This document shows, in pieces, positions 44,558 to 52,222 of a DNA stretch of 64,000 nt; within the stretch, counting starts at the first letter, position 1, and each line of letters starts with the position of its first letter. Below the pieces are notes generated by a model. The model was not told where the DNA came from. It searched no databases and worked only from the letters and a program-made list of their open reading frames with translations. The stretch is from Pseudomonadota bacterium (GTDB taxonomy: Bacteria > Myxococcota_A > Polyangia > Polyangiales > Polyangiaceae). Both the position numbers and the translations under genes were made by a program. The stretch is taken from contig JAFAER010000160.1 of the NCBI GenBank assembly GCA_023423895.1, forward strand, positions 62,001 through 126,000, written 5' to 3'.

Positions 44558-45649
44558 ATGGGCCGCGGCGTACGCTCGGGTTGCGGAACGCGAACGTGGT
44601 GGGTCGGCGCTGCCGTCGGTCTCCACGGCGTCTTCGTGCCGTCTGCTGCCTCGGCGCAACCCGCCGAGCGCTCCGAGCGCGAGCTCATTCACGTCGATTA
44701 CGAGGCGGACGCGAGCTGTCCGTCGCTCGACGAGCTCCTCGCGAAGGTCCGCACGTACACGTCACGCTGGGCGCTCGCGGACGACGGCGGGAAGGTGCGA
44801 CGTTTCCGGGTCGTGCTCGCGCCCGGCGAGGGGCGGTTCGTCGGTGTGCTGGAGATCGTCGAGCCGTCCGGTGATGCCGGCGCCGACACCAGCGCATCGC
44901 GCACGATCACGGGTCCCGACTGCGAGACGGTCGCGAGGGGGATGGCGATCGCGGTGGCGGTCGCGATCGATCCGTCGGCGCTCTTCGGAGCGCACTCCGC
45001 GGAGGAGCCAGTGCCACCCGCGCCGGCGGCCGCAACGCCGACGTCCCGATCTCGCGAGAAGGCGCACCAGCCTCCGCCCGCACCAGCAGCGCCGCCATCA
45101 CGTGGCCCGACGTTCGCGGTAGATGCCCGCGGCGAGCTCACATCGGCGGTCGTGACGGGGTTCATGCCGGTGCTCTCCATCGGCTTCGAGCTCGACCCAT
45201 TGAGTTCCAAACCGGTCGAGCGTCTACCGCGCTGGTTCAGGCCGGCGGTCGCCGTCGGCATACGGCAGAGCCTGAGCCGATCGATCGAGCGTGAGACGGT
45301 CACGACCGAGTTCGCGTGGACCGCCGCCGTCCTCCGGCTTTGCCCGGCGCGCTTCGTCGCGGCGGGCGACCGGCTCGAGGTGACGCCCTGCCTCGAAGCA
45401 AACGCCGGAGCGCTCCGCGCGAGCGCCCGAGGAAGCCCCGATGCGCGCAGCACGAGCAACCCCTGGATCGACGGTGGACTCTCCGCTCGAGCTACCTGGT
45501 CGCTCGGGGGCGAATGGTTCGTGTCCGGTGCGGCATCTTTGGTCGTACCGGTGAGCCGGAACCGTTTCGAGCTTTCGACGGGTACCCTCATCTCGCGTGC
45601 GCCTTCGCTCGGCGTCACGCTCGGGCTCGGAGGAGGCGTGCGTTTTTGA
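44558..45649 (+). CDS. Cassette B-1: exported Pro-linker protein, beta-barrel-like
   Basis: 363 aa from the ATG at 44558; an upstream in-frame extension is possible, and AGGAGA at 44532 is 20 nt away. Signal peptide ending SAAS|AQP, an N-terminal domain with ASCPSLDELLAKVRTYTSRW and a second Cys in GPDCETVARGMAIAVAVAI, a Pro/Ala/Ser linker (~130-190), and a C-terminal region of alternating strands ending in Phe (GLGGGVRF), typical of outer-membrane barrels. Same architecture and cassette position as the gene at 30859. A terminator-like hairpin separates it from the sigma gene. Confidence 0.7.
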   Translation: MGRGVRSGCGTRTWWVGAAVGLHGVFVPSAASAQPAERSERELIHVDYEADASCPSLDELLAKVRTYTSRWALADDGGKVRRFRVVLAPGEGRFVGVLEIVEPSGDAGADTSASRTITGPDCETVARGMAIAVAVAIDPSALFGAHSAEEPVPPAPAAATPTSRSREKAHQPPPAPAAPPSRGPTFAVDARGELTSAVVTGFMPVLSIGFELDPLSSKPVERLPRWFRPAVAVGIRQSLSRSIERETVTTEFAWTAAVLRLCPARFVAAGDRLEVTPCLEANAGALRASARGSPDARSTSNPWIDGGLSARATWSLGGEWFVSGAASLVVPVSRNRFELSTGTLISRAPSLGVTLGLGGGVRF

Positions 45650-45658
45650 CGCGTTTCC

Positions 45659-45688
45659 GGCGGCTTGAGCGGGCCGCCTCACTTTTTT
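45659..45688 (+). terminator. Intrinsic terminator-like hairpin between B-1 and B-2
   Basis: GGCGGC (45659-45664), loop, GCCGCC (45673-45678), then TCAC and six Ts. It lies between the barrel-like gene and the sigma gene, so the sigma operon of cassette B may have its own promoter. No such hairpin exists in the 12-nt gap of cassette A. Confidence 0.6.
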
Positions 45689-45722
45689 GGATAAACTCGT
45701 GTCGTCGCAACATTCATGGAAA

Positions 45723-46316
45723 ATGGCGGCGTATTCGCCTGCAGTATCGGCCTCGCCATCGCCATCGGAGCGCGAGGACGTCGTGGCTCCGGAGCACGTG
45801 CAGAAGCTCATGCTGCACGAGCTCGTCGAGCGACACTTCGACGACGTTTGGAGGTTCCTCCGGCACCTCGGCGTCCCCGAGCACTCGGTGGACGATGCCA
45901 CGCAGGACGTGTTCCTCGTGGCGGCGCGGCGGTTCGAACAGATCGCGCCGGGACGTGAACGCTCTTTCCTCTTCGGGACGGCGTTCAAGATCGCGCAGGC
46001 CGCGCGTCGCGACTTCGTTCGATCACGAACGTGCAACGACGGCGAGGCCGAAGCGAAGTTGGATACGGCGCCGACGCCGGAAGAGCAGCTCGACGACAAG
46101 CAGACGCAGGCTCTCGCGCTGCGCCTGCTCGACGAGCTCGAGGAAGGTCAGAGACAGGTGTTCGTCCTCTACGAGATCGAAGGACTCACGATGCAGCAGA
46201 TCGCCGAGGTCACCGGTCTCCCGATGGGGACGGTCGCATCACGACTGCGACGCGGCCGCGAAGCGTTCAACGCGCGCTTCGAGCGGCATCGCAACAGCCT
46301 GCGAGGTGCGAAGTGA
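45723..46316 (+). CDS. Cassette B-2: ECF-type RNA polymerase sigma factor
   Basis: 197 aa from the ATG at 45723 (TTG at 45687 and GTG at 45699 are upstream in-frame alternatives). Region 2 spans about 30-95 (ELVERHFDDVWRFLRHLGV, VDDATQDVFLVAARRF, RSFLFGTAFKIAQAARRD) and region 4 about 135-185 (LDELEEGQRQVFVLYEIEG, MQQIAEVTGLPMGTVASRLRRGR). Followed by the anti-sigma-like gene with GTGA overlap. Homologue of the gene at 31954, with a different recognition helix, so the two factors may read different promoters. Confidence 0.9.
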   Translation: MAAYSPAVSASPSPSEREDVVAPEHVQKLMLHELVERHFDDVWRFLRHLGVPEHSVDDATQDVFLVAARRFEQIAPGRERSFLFGTAFKIAQAARRDFVRSRTCNDGEAEAKLDTAPTPEEQLDDKQTQALALRLLDELEEGQRQVFVLYEIEGLTMQQIAEVTGLPMGTVASRLRRGREAFNARFERHRNSLRGAK

Positions 46317-47098
46317 ACCCGGAAGGCGGCGATCGGCTTCGAGACGTCGACCCGGAGTTCGGGCGACTCGTCTCCGCGCTCCGCACGGGCAGACCGTCGA
46401 AGGACGCGCTCGCGCGGACGCTCGCCGCCGTCGGCTCCGCAACGACAGAAGCCGTGGCTGCACCGGAGGCGGGCGGTCGTGCGGCGAAGAGCGCGACGAT
46501 CGCGATCGGCGCGGGCGTGATGGCCCTCATCGTCGCAGCAGGCGCCGGCTACGAGTGGACGCGCAGCGACGCGAGCGCGCCTTCGGCGACAGCGCCGGTT
46601 GCGACCTCACCCGCGCCCGCGCGACAAGACCCAGCTCCCGTCGACGTACCGACGTCGAGCGTCCGCGTCGAAGACCTGCCGCCCGCGCCCGCGCCCGTGC
46701 CCGCGCCCGCGGCCGAGCCGGTCGCGCCTGCGGCGTCGCCCGCGCGGGCCATCGCCGGACCGAAGGGCGCGCCGAGCGCCGCTCCGGCGGCCGCCGCGTC
46801 GAACGAGCCCGCGCCTGCAGGAGGCGACGACTTCCGCGACGAGCTCGCGCTCGTGGAGCGCGTTCGCACGCAGCTCTCGGGCGGTGACCATGAGGCGTGT
46901 CTCCGATCGATCGATCGCTACAACGCTCGATTCCAGCACGGCGCGTTCGTGCAGGAGGTCGAGGTGATGCGCATCGAGGCGCTCGCGTCCTCCGGGGATC
47001 GCGAACGCGCACGCGCCTTCGGGGGAAAGTTCCTGTCGGATCACCCGACGAGCCCGTACGCCGGGCGCGTCCGCTCCGTGCTCGAGAGAAGCAAGTAG
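46313..47098 (+). CDS. Cassette B-3: single-pass anti-sigma-like membrane protein
   Basis: 261 aa, GTG start overlapping the sigma stop. Short cytoplasmic N-terminus, one transmembrane helix (60-80), a Pro/Ala linker (~85-165) and a helical TPR-like C-terminus (ELALVERVRTQLSGGDHEACLRSIDRY...ALASSGDRERARAFGGKF). Same plan as the product of 32544. No zinc-binding anti-sigma motif; the sigma-sequestering role is inferred from position. Confidence 0.7.
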   Translation: MNPEGGDRLRDVDPEFGRLVSALRTGRPSKDALARTLAAVGSATTEAVAAPEAGGRAAKSATIAIGAGVMALIVAAGAGYEWTRSDASAPSATAPVATSPAPARQDPAPVDVPTSSVRVEDLPPAPAPVPAPAAEPVAPAASPARAIAGPKGAPSAAPAAAASNEPAPAGGDDFRDELALVERVRTQLSGGDHEACLRSIDRYNARFQHGAFVQEVEVMRIEALASSGDRERARAFGGKFLSDHPTSPYAGRVRSVLERSK

Positions 47099-47122
47099 CT
47101 CGACCCTTCGCCCGAAGCTCGC

Positions 47123-48385
47123 ATGAACAATACAACATCGAAATCTCCCGACGTTCGACGTCGGTACGGGAGCCGGCTGCTCCTTGGTGCCGCCGTTTCG
47201 GCGACGCTGACCGTGCTCACTGCGTCATGTGCCGGTCTCGACGATCCCGTCGTGCTCGCCACGCCGGAGGTCGACGCGAGCGGTCCGCCCCCGCTCGTCT
47301 CGAACGACGACGCGGGCTCCGACGGCGCCGACGTATCGGCGCCCGAGCTGCTCCGCTGCATCGCGACCGAGTGCCCGCCGCCCTACGCGACGTGCGAAGG
47401 CACGGAGCCGGGCGCGAGGCCTCCGTTCAAGTGCGAGCACAACCTGCTCACCGACAACTTGAACTGCGGTGCGTGCGGGAATGCTTGTCCGTACCTGCCC
47501 GAGTTCGGGACCTTCGGCAACTGCAACGATGGCGTCTGCGAGCCTCAGTGCGAGGGACACCGCCGCGACTGCAACGGGATCCCGGACGACGGATGTGAGG
47601 TCTGGATCGGCCTCGACCCGAAGAACTGCGGTGCCTGCGGGAACGAGTGCCCCGAGGGCGTGGCCTGTAACGACGGCGTTTGCGGCTGCCCTCCCGGCAA
47701 GACGAGCTGCCCGAGCAGGTGGGGACCGTTCTGCACCGACCTGAACAGCGACGACGCGAACTGCGGGGCGTGCGGCAACTTCTGCCTCGATCCCGAGGAC
47801 GCCGGAGCTCCGCCGCCGAACATGCGCTACGGCTGCGCGCAGGGCAAATGCGCTCAGCTCATCTGCGTCGGTAGCTGGCAGAACTGCAACGGCGATCTCG
47901 AAGACGGCTGCGAGGTCGACGTCGCCGTCGAGATCGCGCCGGGCCTTCTCGACCCGAACAACTGCGGCGCCTGCGGGAACGTCTGCGGGCCGGGTGAGGA
48001 GTGCCGCCGGGACGCCACGGGCGTCATCACGTGCGGGTGCAAGGGCGGCCAGACGTGGTGCGGGTCCACGGGCAACTACGCGTGCGTCGACACGTCGACG
48101 AATCCCGAGCACTGCGGTCTCTGCAATCACGCATGCCCGTTCGTCGATCTCCGCCAGCGGCATCAGCAGGCGACGTGCATCAAGGGCGTGTGCGGAACCG
48201 AATGCTCCCCCGGCTGGGGCGACTGCAACGACAACCCGGCGGACGGCTGCGAGACGAACCTCGCGCACGACGGCGCGAACTGCGGGGCATGTGGCAATCG
48301 CTGCAGCTCCGGGCTCGGCCAGCCCTGCGTCGACGGGCGCTGCCTCACCACGGAATGTGATGCCGGGGATCCGGTGACGCGATGA
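47123..48385 (+). CDS. Cassette B-4: Cys-rich repeat lipoprotein (NCGACG repeats)
   Basis: 420 aa. Basic n-region, lipobox LTASC (Cys36), an Asp/Pro linker, then six or seven Cys-rich units with NCGACGNAC, NCGACGNEC, NCGACGNFC, NCGACGNVC, HCGLCNHAC and NCGACGNRC, alternating with RDCNGIPDDGCE, QNCNGDLEDGCE and GDCNDNPADGCE. It ends LGQPCVDGRC, almost as its cassette A paralogue does (LGQPCVKGEC). Stop overlaps the next start. Confidence 0.85.
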   Translation: MNNTTSKSPDVRRRYGSRLLLGAAVSATLTVLTASCAGLDDPVVLATPEVDASGPPPLVSNDDAGSDGADVSAPELLRCIATECPPPYATCEGTEPGARPPFKCEHNLLTDNLNCGACGNACPYLPEFGTFGNCNDGVCEPQCEGHRRDCNGIPDDGCEVWIGLDPKNCGACGNECPEGVACNDGVCGCPPGKTSCPSRWGPFCTDLNSDDANCGACGNFCLDPEDAGAPPPNMRYGCAQGKCAQLICVGSWQNCNGDLEDGCEVDVAVEIAPGLLDPNNCGACGNVCGPGEECRRDATGVITCGCKGGQTWCGSTGNYACVDTSTNPEHCGLCNHACPFVDLRQRHQQATCIKGVCGTECSPGWGDCNDNPADGCETNLAHDGANCGACGNRCSSGLGQPCVDGRCLTTECDAGDPVTR

Positions 48386-49584
48386 AGGCATCCATGAAGA
48401 TCTCCTCGGTAGCCTTCGTGCTCGCGGTGAGTGGCGCGCTCGTCGGTCTTGCGAGCTGCGCCGAGGCTGACCCCACGGTGCAGGTTCCGCAGACGGACGG
48501 AAGCACCATCCCCAACGTGCCGTCGGACGACGGTGGGGCGGACGCTGCATGCGAGGCCGGCTCGGACGGCTGTCCGAGCGCCGATGTGGACTGCAGCAAG
48601 GTGGACTTCTGCCCCGTCCCGACCGGCGCGGACTCGCGCATCGCCTTCACCTCCGTGTGGGGCTCGAGCAAGGACGACGTCTGGATGGTCGGAACGCGCG
48701 GCACGATCGTCCACTTCGACGGCTCGAGCTTCACCGCGACGCCGTCAGGGACGAAGAACGCGCTCTTCGCGGTCTCGGGGACGGGGCCGACGGACGTGTG
48801 GGCCGTCGGCTCGCGCGAGACGGTGCTCCATTCGACCGGGTTCGCGAACGGCGCCGCGACGTGGACGCTCGGGCCCGCCGTAGCGCCGCAACGTGTGCTC
48901 TATGGAACGCCGGCCAACGAGAACCTGCTGCTCGCGCTTTCGATGCGCGCGGGCGGCGAGGTGTGGACCGCCGGCGAGCCGTATCCGGTCGTTCCCGAAG
49001 GCGGGACGCAAGCCGTCGACGTCAGCTTCTGGCGCCGGCGCGGCTGGAACGACGATCCCTGGACGACCGACGTCATCGGCAGCGGCCTCGTCGTTCGCGG
49101 GTTCTGGTCCTCGGGAACCGACGTCTGGGCCGTCGGCGGAAATGACACCAAGACGGTCAACCGTCGCGGGCGAACGTTCCATTCGACCGGCGACGAGCTC
49201 GTCTGGACCGAGTACGACAGCCAGTCGTTCAACGAGCTCAATGCCGTCTGGGGCAGCGGCGTGAACGACGTCTGGACGGTCGGCAACAACGGCGCCGTGC
49301 GTCGGTGGACCGGCGAGAGCCCGAAGCGATGGCAGCTCGTCGACGTCCCGACCGAGCACGACCTCTCCGCCATCTGGGGATCGGGACCGAACGACATCTG
49401 GGTCGTCGGTGACTCCGGCACGATCCTCCACTTCGACGGCACGAGCTGGACTCAGCCCGTCGCCGCGTTCCCCGCCGGGCTGAAGCCGCATCTGCGAGGC
49501 GTCTGGGGCTCCGGCCCGAACGACGTCTGGGTCGTCGGCGACAGCATGGTGCTGCACTTCACCGGGAAGGTCGCTCGGCCATGA
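48382..49584 (+). CDS. Cassette B-5: beta-propeller-like lipoprotein
   Basis: 400 aa; ATGA overlap. Lipobox LASC (Cys26), an acidic Gly-rich linker and a Cys cluster (CEAGSDGC..DC). Regular blades are marked by VWGSSKDDVWMVGTRGTIVHFDG, GTGPTDVWAVGS, GTDVWAVGGN, VWGSGVNDVWTVGNNGAVRRW, IWGSGPNDIWVVGDSGTILHFDG and VWGSGPNDVWVVGDS. The repeat is cleaner than in the cassette A counterpart (34493). Probably exported and anchored at the surface. Confidence 0.8.
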   Translation: MKASMKISSVAFVLAVSGALVGLASCAEADPTVQVPQTDGSTIPNVPSDDGGADAACEAGSDGCPSADVDCSKVDFCPVPTGADSRIAFTSVWGSSKDDVWMVGTRGTIVHFDGSSFTATPSGTKNALFAVSGTGPTDVWAVGSRETVLHSTGFANGAATWTLGPAVAPQRVLYGTPANENLLLALSMRAGGEVWTAGEPYPVVPEGGTQAVDVSFWRRRGWNDDPWTTDVIGSGLVVRGFWSSGTDVWAVGGNDTKTVNRRGRTFHSTGDELVWTEYDSQSFNELNAVWGSGVNDVWTVGNNGAVRRWTGESPKRWQLVDVPTEHDLSAIWGSGPNDIWVVGDSGTILHFDGTSWTQPVAAFPAGLKPHLRGVWGSGPNDVWVVGDSMVLHFTGKVARP

Positions 49585-50831
49585 GGGCTCTTCGACTCGG
49601 AATGTTTCGCTCGATTTCGTCGTTCATTGCCGTCCTCGGATCGGCCGCGCTCCTCTCGGTGAACGCCTGCACGACCGAAGAAGAGCTCGGTCGCGAGATC
49701 CCGACGGACGGCGGCGTGACCGATGACGCGTCCGGACCTTCGCTTCCGGACGCCGACGTCGACGTGGTCGACGTCGACGGCAGCGACCCGGACGTCGACG
49801 CAGCACCTCGGACCTGCAGCAGCCAAGGCTTCTGCCACGTGCCGTTGCCGGAGCCGGTGACGCTCCGTGGTGTGTGGGGCGACGGCACCGGCGTGGTCTG
49901 GGCAGTCGCGCAGGAGGGCAAGATCCTCCGCTGGGACGGCAGCACGTGGACCGTGCACGCAAGCGTCGAGGGCGCGCTGTTCACCATCTGGGGCAGCGGT
50001 CCGACCGACCTCTGGATCGGCGGTGAGCTGGGCATCTTCCACGGCGTGGGCCCGACCTCGACCCAGATCGCATTCACCGCCGTTCCGTCGGACAGCGACA
50101 TCGCGATCACGTCGATCCACGGTTTCGGGCCGAACGACGTATGGGCCGTCGGCGGTCGACAGTGGTGGGACCCCGAGACTTGGGAGGGCCACGAGGAGAG
50201 CCGCGTCCTTCACTACACGGGGCCGACCGGCGATCCGGCAACGGAGTGGCGCCGCGATCCCATGTCGGATCGGGTGGCCGTGTTCTCGTCCGTGTGGGGC
50301 TCCGGCCCGGACGACGTCTGGCTCGGCGGCCGGACGGACCTCGACGAGCCCTACGGCGGCGTGGTCCTGCACGGAAAGCGCAACGGCGACGAGACGACCT
50401 TCACGCCCGTGGAGATTGGCACCGGATTCTTCGATCGCATCGGCAGGCCCACCGGCGGCGCAGCGCTCCCCGACGAGGTGTTCGTCGTCGGCGAGGACCG
50501 CAATGGCCTCGGCTACGTCTGGATCGGACCTCGTGATCCCGACGCTGGCGGCGGTACGGGTCCGAAGATCACGAACGGTGACGACTTCGGCACGGGGTAT
50601 CCGATCACCTCCGTCTGGGGCACGTCGAAGAACGATGCGTGGATCGCCGGCAAGGGCGGGCGTGTCTGGCACTGGGACGGGAAGGATTGGGCCGTCGGTG
50701 GAGTGTCACTCACGAAGTTCCCGCTGATGAACGATCTCCATGCGATGTGGGGTTCGCCGAAGGGCGAGATGTGGATCGTCGGCGACCAGATCGCGATGCG
50801 GAAGAACCTCGCGGTCGGAGGAGACAAGTGA
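49581..50831 (+). CDS. Cassette B-6: second beta-propeller-like lipoprotein
   Basis: 416 aa; ATGA overlap. Lipobox SVNAC (Cys30), a Val/Asp linker (DADVDVVDVDGSDPDVD), then blades with VWGDGTGVVWAVAQEGKILRWDG, IWGSGPTDLWIGGE, GFGPNDVWAVGG, VWGSGPDDVWLGG, VWGTSKNDAWIAGKGGRVWHWDG and MWGSPKGEMWIVGDQ. Counterpart of the gene at 35668. The last base of its stop is the first base of the next start (TGATG). Confidence 0.8.
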   Translation: MRALRLGMFRSISSFIAVLGSAALLSVNACTTEEELGREIPTDGGVTDDASGPSLPDADVDVVDVDGSDPDVDAAPRTCSSQGFCHVPLPEPVTLRGVWGDGTGVVWAVAQEGKILRWDGSTWTVHASVEGALFTIWGSGPTDLWIGGELGIFHGVGPTSTQIAFTAVPSDSDIAITSIHGFGPNDVWAVGGRQWWDPETWEGHEESRVLHYTGPTGDPATEWRRDPMSDRVAVFSSVWGSGPDDVWLGGRTDLDEPYGGVVLHGKRNGDETTFTPVEIGTGFFDRIGRPTGGAALPDEVFVVGEDRNGLGYVWIGPRDPDAGGGTGPKITNGDDFGTGYPITSVWGTSKNDAWIAGKGGRVWHWDGKDWAVGGVSLTKFPLMNDLHAMWGSPKGEMWIVGDQIAMRKNLAVGGDK

Positions 50832-52222
50832 TGTTCCGCTGGATTCATTTCTCGCGCATGGGCGCGGTGGTCTCGCTCGGCGCGATGACGACGGCGTCGC
50901 TCTTTGCGGTCGTCGCGTGTGACAGCACCGAAGATCGAGTGGCCTTCGACGACGACGCGGGAACGGATTCGGGGACGCCGAACCTGCCCGATCCGCCCCC
51001 GCCGGAGACGGACGGCGGACCTGGTCCGGCGTTCGACGCATCCGCCGAGCCGGTCGTCTGCGAGGTCTCTCCGTGCGTCGTCGAGCTCGCGGCAGGCGCG
51101 AACCACGTGTGCGCGCGGCTCTCCACGGGAGAGGTGCGCTGCTGGGGAGAGAACAACTTCGGCGCCGTCGGCAACGGGGCACCTGAGCCCGACGGCGGCG
51201 GCAAGGACCCTGACAAGAAGGACGAGCCGGTCGAACCAGACACGGGGGACGTCACGCGCCCGACGCCCGTGAGCGATCTCGCGAACGTGACCCAGATCAG
51301 TGCCGGCAACCGCACGACGTGCGCGCGCCGCGACGACGGCGCCGTGTTCTGCTGGGGCAGCAACGAGTGGGGACAGCTCGGCCTCTCGCCCGACACGGGG
51401 TTCTCCGATTTCGACCCGCATCCGTACCGCAACGCGGTCGAGCTCGGAGGGAGCGCCACCCGCGTCGACGTCGGACAGCGAAGCGTCTGCGCGGTCCTCG
51501 CATCCGGGGGGCTCTCGTGCTGGGGATCCAACGATCGCAGTCAGCTCGCGCGACTCGAGAAGGACACCGTCCTCGGGCCGGGCGCGAGCGACATGGCCGG
51601 CTTCGTCGTGAAGCGCTCCGCGGCCTCCAACAGGACGAGCTACGGCATCACGGCGGACGGCGGCCTCGTCACGTGGGGCGCGCTCGCTGCGCGTGAAGGT
51701 TCGCTCGATCCCGATCGCATCCCGGCGCCGGTCCCGGCGCTGACCGGCGTCCACGAGATCGCCGCAGGGCCGACCCACGCCTGCGGGATCGCGGAAGGAC
51801 GCGTCTATTGCTGGGGCTCGAGCCAGACGTATGCGCTCTGCACGGGCCTCCCGAGCACGGAACGTGTCCCGGCTCATGCGATCCTGCAGACCAACGCGTT
51901 CCCGCAGCAGCTCGCCGTATCTGGCAACAGCACGTGCGTGCGGCTGACGGATGGAACGATCCAGTGCTGCGGAGCAGCGAGCCACGGACAGCTCGCGGTG
52001 ACGCCCTCCGACGACTCCGAGTGGGCGGTGAGCATGGCGTTCACCCGCGCGGAGAACTTCAAAGGTCACGCCGTCCAGGTCGTCACGACCGACATCGCAA
52101 CGTGCGCGCTCCTTCGCAGCGGCGCGGTCGAATGTTGGGGCGGCAACAAGCACGGAGAGCTCGGGCAGGGGACGACCGACAAAGACGCCCACCCCATGCC
52201 CGCCGTGGTGAGCTTCCAATGA
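50831..52222 (+). CDS. Cassette B-7: RCC1-repeat lipoprotein
   Basis: 463 aa from the ATG in TGATG. Lipobox VVAC (Cys30), an Asp/Pro/Gly linker to ~75, then RCC1 blades: VCARLSTGEVRCWGENN, TCARRDDGAVFCWGSNEWGQLG, VCAVLASGGLSCWGSND, ACGIAEGRVYCWGSS, TCVRLTDGTIQCCG and TCALLRSGAVECWGGNKHGELG. One blade has CCG in place of CWG. Paralogue of the gene at 36962. Stop overlaps the next start (ATGA). Confidence 0.88.
   Translation: MFRWIHFSRMGAVVSLGAMTTASLFAVVACDSTEDRVAFDDDAGTDSGTPNLPDPPPPETDGGPGPAFDASAEPVVCEVSPCVVELAAGANHVCARLSTGEVRCWGENNFGAVGNGAPEPDGGGKDPDKKDEPVEPDTGDVTRPTPVSDLANVTQISAGNRTTCARRDDGAVFCWGSNEWGQLGLSPDTGFSDFDPHPYRNAVELGGSATRVDVGQRSVCAVLASGGLSCWGSNDRSQLARLEKDTVLGPGASDMAGFVVKRSAASNRTSYGITADGGLVTWGALAAREGSLDPDRIPAPVPALTGVHEIAAGPTHACGIAEGRVYCWGSSQTYALCTGLPSTERVPAHAILQTNAFPQQLAVSGNSTCVRLTDGTIQCCGAASHGQLAVTPSDDSEWAVSMAFTRAENFKGHAVQVVTTDIATCALLRSGAVECWGGNKHGELGQGTTDKDAHPMPAVVSFQ

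Noticed and set aside
43262..44692. 476-aa minus-strand ORF
   Set aside because: Antisense to the FG-GAP repeats; its own apparent repeats mirror the sense-strand repeat structure.
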